A stretch of DNA of 64,000 nucleotides, taken from positions 62,001 to 126,000 of the forward strand of contig OY969798.1 of the NCBI GenBank assembly GCA_963703165.1, given 5' to 3'. The notes under the pieces are model-generated. The model saw only the letters and a list, made by a program, of their open reading frames with translations, did no database searches and was not told the DNA's origin. Every line of letters starts with the position of its first letter. Position 1 is the stretch's first letter. Origin of the DNA: JBQTKD01 sp963703165 (GTDB lineage: Bacteria > Actinomycetota > Actinomycetes > Sporichthyales > Sporichthyaceae). Below are positions 42,387 through 49,851 of the stretch, piece by piece. A program made the position numbers and the translations under genes.

Positions 42387-43120
42387 GGATCGTGCGGCCC
42401 TACGGGGACACCACCGACGACGGCATGGTGCAGTGCTCGTTCACCCTGCCCGTGCCGCATGACGCCCGCGCCGAGGCTGCGGCGCTGATTCTCGCGGAGA
42501 AGATGGGGCTGCGTCCGGCAACGGTCGTGCACGCTCGCGCGATGGGCCCGGACTTCACGTACTTCGTCGTCTACGGGCGACTCACCCACACCGTGGACCT
42601 GGACGGGATCATCATCGCGGAACGCGAGTTCCCGCTGTTGTCGCCGTCCGAGGTCAATCAGGCGATCCGTGCGGGGCTGCGCCGTCGCATGGTCGTGCTG
42701 GGTGCCTGCATCGGCACCGACGCGCACACCGTGGGTATCGACGCGATCCTCAACATCAAGGGCTTCGCCGGCGAGAAGGGCCTGGAGTACTACCGAGAAC
42801 TCGACGTGCGCAATCTCGGGGCCCAGGTCGAGATCGACGACCTGCTGCGCACCGCGGCCGACGCGCACGCCGATGCCATCCTGGTATCTCAGGTCGTCAC
42901 CCAGCGCGATGTGCATCTGCACAACACCAAGGCGTTGGCCGCCGCTGTGCGCGAGCACTACGGCACCGGGCCGCGGCCGCTGTTGATCGTCGGCGGTCCG
43001 CGTTTCGACGCCGGTGCGGCGGGCGAACTCGGGGTGGACCGGGTCTTCTCCCGCGGGACGACGCCGGGGGAGGTCGCCAGTTACCTGGCGCACGCTGTGT
43101 CGGAAGGGAGGGCGGCATGA
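42383..43120 (+). CDS. kamE: Beta-lysine 5,6-aminomutase beta subunit (KamE), B12-binding
   Basis: 245 residues. DAHTVG (113-118) is the base-off cobalamin motif with His115 as cobalt ligand; Lys126 in NIKGFAG is the PLP lysine, eleven residues after the His just as in the clostridial enzyme. The C-terminal half is a Rossmann cobalamin domain ending RGTTPGEVASYL. Overlaps kamD and kal by ATGA. Confidence 0.94.
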   Translation: MRIVRPYGDTTDDGMVQCSFTLPVPHDARAEAAALILAEKMGLRPATVVHARAMGPDFTYFVVYGRLTHTVDLDGIIIAEREFPLLSPSEVNQAIRAGLRRRMVVLGACIGTDAHTVGIDAILNIKGFAGEKGLEYYRELDVRNLGAQVEIDDLLRTAADAHADAILVSQVVTQRDVHLHNTKALAAAVREHYGTGPRPLLIVGGPRFDAGAAGELGVDRVFSRGTTPGEVASYLAHAVSEGRAA

Positions 43121-43518
43121 CAGCTTCGGATCTCGGGGACGATCCTCGTCTCGGCCTGGTGGTCACCCACCGCCGCTACGTACCGCACGGTGCCGCCCAC
43201 TACGGCGGCGGACTCGTCGAGGGCGCCTTCGTGATGGGTCTGTTCGGCGACGTGGCCACGGAGATGTGTCTGCGCACCGACGGCGACGAAGGTCTGCTGG
43301 CGACCTACCGCGAGGTGCTGTTCCTCGCCCCGGTGCTTGCGGGCGACGTGATCGAGGCCAGTGCCCGCCTGGTCCGTGTCGGACGTCGGTCGCGATCGCT
43401 GGAACTGGTGGCCGTCGTCTGCACCAGGGCCCGTCCGGATCGGTCACCCTCGGCCGGCGACGTGCTCGATCCGCCCCTCACCGTGGCGATGGCACGTGCC
43501 GAAGTGGTCGTTCCTTGA
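43117..43518 (+). CDS. kal: 3-aminobutyryl-CoA ammonia-lyase (hotdog fold)
   Basis: 133 residues. Hotdog fold with VPHGAAHYGGGLVEGAFVMG, the family's active-site block. Makes crotonyl-CoA plus ammonia from 3-aminobutyryl-CoA, the last lysine-specific step. ATGA overlap with kamE. The intervening cleavage enzyme Kce is not among the neighbours. Confidence 0.88.
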   Translation: MTASDLGDDPRLGLVVTHRRYVPHGAAHYGGGLVEGAFVMGLFGDVATEMCLRTDGDEGLLATYREVLFLAPVLAGDVIEASARLVRVGRRSRSLELVAVVCTRARPDRSPSAGDVLDPPLTVAMARAEVVVP

Positions 43519-44069
43519 GCCGCGGGCGCTCACGTTTACCCCGTGTCGTGCGCGACACGCCGTGTTCTGAACATTTCGTCTCATATTTTTTGGGCTCCGC
43601 GCGCCCGCTTGACCTGCAACGTTCCGCGTCCTCGCAGGTGAACGCCCGGTTGAGTGTGCGAGAGGGAGAGATGTAGTTTTCGGGCCGTCAACCACGGACC
43701 TGCGGCCGGCTCTGCCGGCGAGATTCCTGAGCGGGCGAAGCCGGACGGGATTCACTCCCGACGTCCTCGCCCAACCGGCTCAGGGCCCTCGCGGAACGGT
43801 CGTTCGCATGGGGGTTGCGCGCCGGAAAGACCCGGGGCCCAGTAGACAACGGCATCGGTCTCGTACCCAGCGAGCCCGATGTCGGTCCGAAGGGTTCCCG
43901 GGTCTTTCCATTGCTGCACACGGTTTCTGATGCAGCGTCAGGGAAGACCCGGGGTAGGTATGTCGACTCTCCACCCGAGGTTCCCGGGCCCACCTACGTC
44001 GACCGTCGGTCGAAGATCTGTACCGTCCCGGGTGGGGCGTGTGCGCGCCCGGGAAGGGGCCGGTCGCAG
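43519..44069 (+). other. Structured non-coding stretch between kal and lnt-ppm
   Basis: 551 bases without a credible gene. It holds a CGTGTCG/CGACACG hairpin at 43542-43559, an AT-rich tract with TTTTTT near 43581-43588, the long three-part hairpin described next, and a second partly similar unit at 43943-43998 (GAAGACCCGGGG to GGTTCCCGGGCCC). CCCGGG occurs six times between 43831 and 44052. The lnt-ppm frame stays open back to 43815, but that extension has no Lnt character. Confidence 0.7.
43824..43909 (+). ncRNA. Candidate structured RNA or repeat: three-part hairpin
   Basis: Outer 13-bp stem GGAAAGACCCGGG (43824-43836) with CCCGGGTCTTTCC (43897-43909), then CCC:GGG (43838-43840 with 43892-43894), an inner 9-bp stem CGGCATCGG (43850-43858) with CCGATGTCG (43876-43884; one G-U pair), and a terminal CTCG/CGAG with a 7-base loop. 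A riboswitch, leader RNA or mobile repeat are all possible; it matches no class I know. Strand is uncertain because both strands fold. Confidence 0.4.
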
Positions 44070-46493
44070 GTGAGCCGCTTCCGTGATCCGCGCCTTGCCG
44101 GCGCGATCGCCTCCGGCGTACTGCTCGCGTTGGCTTTCCCACCGTTCGATGTGTGGCCCTTGGCGTTCTGCGCCATCGCGGCCCTCACTCTGCTCACCCG
44201 CGACGTGCGCCCGGCCCGCGCAGCTCGCATCGGCTTCGGATTCGGCCTCGGCTTCTTCGTCGTGCTGCTGCGCTGGTTGCATGTCATCGGCTACGACGCG
44301 GTCCTCGCGCTGGCCGCGTTGGAGGCCGCGTTCCTGATCCCGGTCGCCATGGCCTTCGCCTTGCTGTCGCGACGTCGCGACTGGTGGGTCTGGCAACCGG
44401 TCGTGTGGGTGGCAGGCGAGGCGCTGCGGGCCCGCCAGCCTTTCGGGGGACTGCCGTGGGGTCGGCTGGCTTTCGCGCAGGCGGACTCGCCCCTGGCTCC
44501 ACTGATGGCCTGGGCCGGCGCCCCGGGGGTCACGTTCGCGGTCGCGGCGGGCGGGTGCGCCGTGGCCGTCGTGGTCGTGGCGGTCCGGCGGTTGCAGGTG
44601 ATTCCGGCCGTGCTTGCCGCGGGAGTGTTCGCCGGGGTGCTCGGTGCGGGCGCACTGGCCCCGGAGCCGGACGGAGCGACGCCCTCGCTCACGGTGGCCG
44701 TCGTGCAGGGCAACGTGCCCCGGCCGGCGCTGACGTCACGCGTCGCACAGCAGGAGGCGGTGTTCGCGAACCACGTCGGGGCCACACATGCCCTGGCCGA
44801 AGCGGTCCGCGGTGGCCGGGCGAGGCAACCCGATCTGGTCATCTGGCCGGAGAACTCCTCCGACGTCGACCCGTTCAACCGGCCGGACGTGGCGATGAGC
44901 CTGAACGCCGTCGTGGACGACATCGGCGCACCGACGCTCGTCGGAGCAGTGCTGGACGCCGGGCCGCAGTACGTCCGCAATGCCGGGATCCTCTGGAACC
45001 CGGGAACCGGTGCCGCGCGGATGTACACCAAGCGCCACCCGGTGCCGTTCGGTGAGTACCTGCCGATGCGCCCGATCCTGGAGAAGCTGATCAGCAGGTT
45101 CTCCCGGATCCCGCGAGATTTCGAACCGGGCCGCGACCCGGGGGTCCTGGACACAGCGGGAACCCGCATCGGTGGGGTGATCTGCTTCGAGGTGGCCTAC
45201 GACCGGCTCGTCCGAGATGTGGTGCGCGACGGCGGCCGGTTGCTCGTTGTCCAGACGAACAACGCCACCTACGGGCGGACCGGGCAGCCCGAGCAGCAGC
45301 TGGCGATCGAGCGGTTGCGGGCTCGCGAGCACGGGCGGGACATGGTGGTGGCGGCCACCAGCGGGATCAGCGCGGTGCTGCGTGCCGACGGCTCCGTGGC
45401 GTGGCAGAGCGGTCAGTTCGTGGACGTCGTCGGAGTACGGCAGGTGGCCCTGCACTCGCGGTTGACCCCCGCCACCCGTGTGGGCGGTTGGCCTGAACTC
45501 GTCCTCACCCTGCTCGGCCTTATCGGGATCGTGACTCACCGACCTGGACGGAGATCCACTCGTGAAGGTCTCACCCGGTCTACCGTGAAGAATGAGGCGG
45601 TGGACTCGCAGCGATCAGCCGATGCCACCACGGTCGACGGGACGGCAATCGGGGGAGAGGCCTTGACCGACAAGGTGACGACAGCGCAGCCCATCACGCC
45701 GGTGGTCTCCGAGGAGTCCTCACCCGGGACGATCCTGGTGTTGATCCCGACCTACAACGAGGCGCAGAACCTGGCCGGAGTGCTCGAGCGCCTGGCGACC
45801 GCGGTTCCGGACGCTCACGTTCTGGTCCTCGACGACAACAGCCCCGACGGCACCGGGCAGATCGCCGACGAGATCGCCGCCCGTGACCCACGGGTGAACG
45901 TGCTGCACCGCCCGGGCAAGGCCGGCCTCGGCGCTGCCTACCTGGCCGGGTTCGAGTGGGGCCTGGAGCGCGGCTACTCGGCCCTGGTCGAGATGGACGC
46001 CGACGGTTCGCACCGCCCGGAGGACCTCCCGCGCCTGATCGCGGCCCTTCCGGAGGCCGATCTGGTGCTGGGCTCGCGCTGGGTGCCCGGTGGCTCGGTG
46101 GTCAACTGGCCGCGGTCGCGGCGGATCCTGTCCCGCGGTGGGACCGGCTACGCGAACCTTGTCCTGCGCCTGGGCATCCGTGACGCCACCGGCGGGTTCC
46201 GGGTGTTCCGCCGCGAGACCCTCGAGGGACTTGAACTGGCGGGGGTCGCGTCACAGGGCTACTGCTTCCAGATCGATCTGGCCGCGCGGGCTGTGGAGCG
46301 CGGCTTCCGGGTCGTCGAGGTGCCGATCACCTTCGTCGAGCGCGAACTTGGCGCCTCGAAGATGAGCCGGTCGATCGTGTTCGAGGCGTTGTGGCGGGTC
46401 ACCCTTTGGGGTCTGACCGGCCGCCGTCGCCGCGGCAAGGACGCAGCCCAGGGCGCCGGTGCCGCGGTGGGAAGCGCCACACGCTCCCGCTGA
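44070..46493 (+). CDS. ppm1: Fused apolipoprotein N-acyltransferase and polyprenyl-phosphate mannose synthase
   Basis: 807 residues. Residues 1-490: Lnt with seven or so membrane helices and the nitrilase triad Glu261, Lys321, Cys372 (WPENS, KRHPVPFGEYL, CFEVAYD). Residues 555-790: GT2 glycosyltransferase with IPTYNEAQNL, LDDNSPDGTG and EMDADGSH, the dolichol-phosphate mannose synthase fold that makes the mannose donor for lipoglycans. The same fusion exists in M. tuberculosis Ppm1. GTG with AAGGGG ten bases upstream. Adjacent to fxsA and rbpA as in other actinobacteria. Confidence 0.92.
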   Translation: MSRFRDPRLAGAIASGVLLALAFPPFDVWPLAFCAIAALTLLTRDVRPARAARIGFGFGLGFFVVLLRWLHVIGYDAVLALAALEAAFLIPVAMAFALLSRRRDWWVWQPVVWVAGEALRARQPFGGLPWGRLAFAQADSPLAPLMAWAGAPGVTFAVAAGGCAVAVVVVAVRRLQVIPAVLAAGVFAGVLGAGALAPEPDGATPSLTVAVVQGNVPRPALTSRVAQQEAVFANHVGATHALAEAVRGGRARQPDLVIWPENSSDVDPFNRPDVAMSLNAVVDDIGAPTLVGAVLDAGPQYVRNAGILWNPGTGAARMYTKRHPVPFGEYLPMRPILEKLISRFSRIPRDFEPGRDPGVLDTAGTRIGGVICFEVAYDRLVRDVVRDGGRLLVVQTNNATYGRTGQPEQQLAIERLRAREHGRDMVVAATSGISAVLRADGSVAWQSGQFVDVVGVRQVALHSRLTPATRVGGWPELVLTLLGLIGIVTHRPGRRSTREGLTRSTVKNEAVDSQRSADATTVDGTAIGGEALTDKVTTAQPITPVVSEESSPGTILVLIPTYNEAQNLAGVLERLATAVPDAHVLVLDDNSPDGTGQIADEIAARDPRVNVLHRPGKAGLGAAYLAGFEWGLERGYSALVEMDADGSHRPEDLPRLIAALPEADLVLGSRWVPGGSVVNWPRSRRILSRGGTGYANLVLRLGIRDATGGFRVFRRETLEGLELAGVASQGYCFQIDLAARAVERGFRVVEVPITFVERELGASKMSRSIVFEALWRVTLWGLTGRRRRGKDAAQGAGAAVGSATRSR

Positions 46494-46538
46494 GGACCGC
46501 ACGCGCCTGACCAGCGCTGCTTCGGGAAGAATGGCAGC

Positions 46539-47060
46539 ATGCCGTTTTCGTTGGTTGCCCTGCTCGTGGTCCCGATCGTCGAGATCTACATCCTCGTCCA
46601 GGTCGGGCAGGAGATCGGCGCGCTACCGACCATCGGGCTGCTGATCCTGGACAGCGTGCTGGGTGCGTGGCTGATCCGCCGGGAGGGTCGCCGGGCCTGG
46701 CAGGCGCTCAATCAGAGCTTCAACGCCGGGAAGATGCCCACCAAGGAACTCGTCGACGGGGCGCTGGTGCTCATCGGCGGCACGCTGCTGCTGACCCCGG
46801 GCTTCGCGACCGACGTCGTCGGCTTCTTCCTTGTGCTGCCGTTCACCCGGCCGTTGGCGCGGCGCTTCCTGATCAACTTCGCGACCAAGCGCGCGGCCGC
46901 CGCGGTCGGCGTCTCGGGACCGGGCCTCCGGATGTACCAGTTCGGCGGGGGTCGCCGGCCGGGCGCGTCCGGCCCCGGGAACGCATCGACCCCCGGCGGC
47001 GCGAACGGCCCCGGGGGTCGAGTGGTCAGCGGCGAGGTCGTCGAGGACGACGACCGGTAG
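46539..47060 (+). CDS. fxsA: FxsA family membrane protein
   Basis: 173 residues. FxsA domain: VPIVEIYILVQVGQEIGALPT, two or three membrane helices (LILDSVLGAWLIRREGRRA, GGTLLLTPGFATDVVGFFLV), then a Gly/Pro-rich cytoplasmic tail. Function unclear; E. coli FxsA counters F exclusion of phage T7 when overproduced. Runs into rbpA tail to tail with a 9-base gap. Confidence 0.88.
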   Translation: MPFSLVALLVVPIVEIYILVQVGQEIGALPTIGLLILDSVLGAWLIRREGRRAWQALNQSFNAGKMPTKELVDGALVLIGGTLLLTPGFATDVVGFFLVLPFTRPLARRFLINFATKRAAAAVGVSGPGLRMYQFGGGRRPGASGPGNASTPGGANGPGGRVVSGEVVEDDDR

Positions 47061-47069
47061 CCGACTGCG

Positions 47070-47444
47070 TCAGGCGGTCTTCTTGGTGGAGGTCGCGGGG
47101 TGACCCTTGATCCCACCCGCGCGGAGTACCGCGAGGCGCTCGGCGAGGATCTCTTCGAGCTCCTCACGCGTTCGGCGCTCCATCAGCATGTCCCAGTGCG
47201 TACGGGCAGGCTTGACGCGTTTCTCGTCGCCGGACTCGCCGTCCGAGCGCATGGCCAACGACCCGCACACGCGGCACTCCCAGACCACGGGTACCTCTTC
47301 GGCCTCGGCCGAGAAAGGAACCTCGAGGTGGTGCCCCTTCGGGCAGTCGTAGCCGACGATGGTGCGCGGTGCCAGCTCGATGTCGCGGTCGTTCTCATAG
47401 CTGGTTGCACCCAGCCGTGAGCCGCGTAGTGCTCGCTCACTCAT
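47070..47444 (-). CDS. rbpA: RNA polymerase-binding protein RbpA
   Basis: 124 residues. N-terminal GSRLGATSYENDRDIELAPR, zinc-ribbon-like core with CPKGHH and CRVCG, basic linker and C-terminal sigma-interaction helix REELEEILAERLAVLRAGG. RbpA stabilises the open complex with the principal sigma factor and can reduce rifampicin sensitivity. The gene has an exact SigR-type promoter upstream. ATG start with GGGGTG upstream. Confidence 0.94.
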   Translation of the reverse strand: MSERALRGSRLGATSYENDRDIELAPRTIVGYDCPKGHHLEVPFSAEAEEVPVVWECRVCGSLAMRSDGESGDEKRVKPARTHWDMLMERRTREELEEILAERLAVLRAGGIKGHPATSTKKTA

Positions 47445-47502
47445 GTTGCGCACCCCATTCGGGCCCTGCGGCCCTGCCTTTTGGTCTCGCTGCATCTGAT
47501 CC

Positions 47503-47529
47503 AACGGACCGGATGTAGAGGGAATTCCC
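47503..47529 (-). promoter_or_regulatory. SigR/SigH-type thiol-stress promoter of rbpA
   Basis: On the minus strand GGGAAT (47529-47524), 18 bases, GTT (47505-47503). This equals the SigR consensus GGAAT-N18-GTT known from Streptomyces, where rbpA is a SigR target. The start would lie near 47497, with a leader of about 50 bases. Confidence 0.8.
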
Positions 47530-47700
47530 GACTCGCTGCCGCGCACACCTACTTCACAGAAAGGACGCTGTGTGTAGCAGGCTGCACTCGGCTGTACGAC
47601 ATCGTTTCGTTCCGATGCTTATGGATACCGCTCGGTAGCCCGACGCGCCACCGACTTTCCCGGGTCGTTGCCCGGGTGCAATGTTGGCGCTGGGTATTCG

Positions 47701-48597
47701 TCACGGAACCGTGGGTGGAGTGCTCCCAGATGCGAGTCGGCGGCGCCGCCGGACGAGCGGCACCGCGATCACCACCGCGACGACGACCAGGGCCGCGCCG
47801 AGCACCCAGGCGGTGCCGAGGTCGGCGACCCAGCGGGTCAACTGCCCCGAGATGTTGTCGACGAAGGTCAGCGGCCAGTCCGGGGGAGAGCCGCCCCGCT
47901 CGACCCGCAGCTCGTAGAAGCCGTAGTAGGCGACGTACGCCCCGGCCAGCGCGGCCAGGGCGCCCGCGGCGACATTGACCCACGGCAGGACCCGGCGCAC
48001 GGCGCTGAGGAGCCCTTGTTTGGCCAGCGCGACGGCGACCGTGAGCACGACCAGCACGCTCGCCATGCCGGCCGTGTAGGCGAGGAAGACCGCCGTTCCC
48101 TCCCAGGTGCTGGCCTCGGAGAAGGTGCCGACAACGGAGACCAGGAACGCCGGGATCGTGCAGGAGAGGGAGACGGTGGCGTAGGAGACGCCGAACCAGA
48201 ACATGTCGACGACTCCGGCGTCACCGCCGGCCGCACCGGCCCGTGCGGCTCGACGCACGGCCGGCAAGGGCAGCTTGGGGCTCCAACCGCGCATCATCGC
48301 GAGGCCCGCCGGGATCAGAGCCAGCCCGATCGCCACGCTCAACCAGGGCGTGTACTCCTGCACCGTGACGGCGGTCCGGGAGATCAGGAACCCGGCGACG
48401 CCGAAGACCGCGGCGAAGCCGACGGCCATGCTCGCGGCGACCACCGTGGCGCGCCGCAGCGCCGCCACCGGCGGGCGGGGCGGTCCGTCCGCGGCGAGGA
48501 AAACCGACAGGTAGGCCGGCAGCAACGCGAAGCCACACGGGTTGAACGCCGCGACGGTCCCTGCACTGAACGCGAAGCCCAGCGGCAGATCTGACAC
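47701..48597 (-). CDS. ccdA: CcdA-like thiol-disulphide transmembrane protein
   Basis: 298 residues, six or more helices. The redox Cys pair is Cys21 (FNPCGFALLPAYLS) and Cys146 (SLSCTIPAF), as in DsbD/CcdA. It passes electrons from cytosolic thioredoxin to extracytoplasmic partners such as the TlpA-like lipoprotein, whose gene lies 24 bases upstream. Confidence 0.9.
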   Translation of the reverse strand: MSDLPLGFAFSAGTVAAFNPCGFALLPAYLSVFLAADGPPRPPVAALRRATVVAASMAVGFAAVFGVAGFLISRTAVTVQEYTPWLSVAIGLALIPAGLAMMRGWSPKLPLPAVRRAARAGAAGGDAGVVDMFWFGVSYATVSLSCTIPAFLVSVVGTFSEASTWEGTAVFLAYTAGMASVLVVLTVAVALAKQGLLSAVRRVLPWVNVAAGALAALAGAYVAYYGFYELRVERGGSPPDWPLTFVDNISGQLTRWVADLGTAWVLGAALVVVAVVIAVPLVRRRRRLASGSTPPTVP

Positions 48598-48621
48598 GGC
48601 CCCCCGTTCCCTTCCGTCGCG

Positions 48622-49248
48622 TCAGTCCTTGCGGGCCGCGGCCAGGATGGCCTTTTCGTCGAGGTCGCGGAACCAGGTCTTCACAACCTTGCCGTCCTTG
48701 TCGAGCACGATGACGGTCGGCTGATTGGTGACCTTCCAGTGCAGCCAGGTCTTGCCGGACGCGTCCCAGATCATGTCCAGGCCGTCGGTCGAGGTGTCCC
48801 CGATGAAGCCCTTGGCCTGCTCCAGGGAGTCCTGAGCGCCGATGCCGAGCACGGCGACCTCGGTGCCGTGCTCCTTCTCGAACTTCAGCAGGTCCGGGGC
48901 CTCGGCACGACAGATCGAGCAGTGCGGGGCCCAGAACCAGAGCAGCGTCGGCTTGCCGGCGACGTGCAGCGAGGAGAGCGAAACCTTGTCCCCGGTGGAC
49001 ATCCGGACGACATCGATCGCGGGCAGGACGGCGGCGCTCTCCGGCCGCGCGATGTCGTGCTCGGCCTCGTGACCGGGGGAATCCGCGGTGTCGCTCTTCT
49101 CGGCAGCGATCGAAGTGGTGGCCGCGCCAGTCTTCGACTGGTCGGCGGCGGGCGCGAGCTGCTCGGCGGAGTCCTCCGAGCCGCCGCAGCCGGCCAGGAT
49201 CAATGCCGCGGCAGCCGCGAGCGCCACCCGTCCCGCTCGACCAATCAT
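48622..49248 (-). CDS. TlpA/ResA-like thioredoxin lipoprotein
   Basis: 208 residues. Lipobox LAGC (Cys21), then a thioredoxin fold with the active site WAPHCSIC (Cys110, Cys113) and cis-Pro in TNQPTVIVLD. Reduces disulphides outside the membrane, most likely fed by the adjacent CcdA. AGAGGA seven bases before the ATG; an earlier in-frame start at 49302 spoils the signal. Confidence 0.9.
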   Translation of the reverse strand: MIGRAGRVALAAAAALILAGCGGSEDSAEQLAPAADQSKTGAATTSIAAEKSDTADSPGHEAEHDIARPESAAVLPAIDVVRMSTGDKVSLSSLHVAGKPTLLWFWAPHCSICRAEAPDLLKFEKEHGTEVAVLGIGAQDSLEQAKGFIGDTSTDGLDMIWDASGKTWLHWKVTNQPTVIVLDKDGKVVKTWFRDLDEKAILAAARKD

Positions 49249-49298
49249 CTGCTTGTCCTCTCGCCACCGCTGGTTATGCACGGATACTACGGCGGGAA

Positions 49299-49793
49299 TC
49301 AATTGCGTACGGCGTCGCAGCCGATCTCCACCCGGGCGTTGAGGTACAGGCCGGTGACGCCGAAGGCGTGCCGCGCCGGAAAGCGGCCTTGCTTCCAGTA
49401 GGTGCTGTACACCTCGTTGAAGGCGTCCCGCTCCTTGATGTCGGCCAGCATCACCTCACAGGCGACCACCCGATCGAGGGAGGACCCATTGCGCTCCAGG
49501 GTGGCCTTGAGGTTCGCCAGCATCTGAGTGGTCTCGGCCTTGATGCCGCCCGGCACGATCTTCCCGGCGGCATCGAGACCCAGGTTGCCCGCGAGGTGCA
49601 GCATCGGGCCCACGGCCACGGCATCGGAGTACGGCGACGTCGTGGCCGGGTCCGCATTGAGGTACTCGACCTCCGAACCTGATTCCGAATCAGAATCGGA
49701 GGCGGCTGCAGCGGTCACGGCGGCCGAGGCACCGGCGGCCACCACTGCGATCAGGACACCTGTTGCGATCGAGCGCTTGCGGAGTGAACTCAT
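49299..49793 (-). CDS. Exported RidA-family protein
   Basis: 164 residues: signal peptide 1-32 (GVLIAVVAAGASAAVTAAAA), Ser/Asp/Glu spacer, then RidA fold (YSDAVAVGPMLHLAGNLGLD, VMLADIKERDAFNEVY, FPARHAFGVTGL) with the Arg that binds carboxylates. Cytosolic RidA removes reactive imines; an exported one is unusual. An ATG start near 49793. Confidence 0.75.
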   Translation of the reverse strand: MSSLRKRSIATGVLIAVVAAGASAAVTAAAASDSDSESGSEVEYLNADPATTSPYSDAVAVGPMLHLAGNLGLDAAGKIVPGGIKAETTQMLANLKATLERNGSSLDRVVACEVMLADIKERDAFNEVYSTYWKQGRFPARHAFGVTGLYLNARVEIGCDAVRN

Positions 49794-49851
49794 CGGTTCA
49801 CCTTCCCGGCAGAGCCCGGCGAGCCGGGTATTCCCCCCGACGCCGGCGACG

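Noticed and set aside
43542..43600. Terminator of kal from hairpin plus TTTTTT
   Set aside because: The T run lies about 25 bases after the stem, too far for a classic rho-independent terminator; left as part of the non-coding region.
43815..44069. Extended N-terminus for lnt-ppm
   Set aside because: The extension has no membrane or Lnt character and overlaps the hairpin element; GTG at 44070 fits the first helix.
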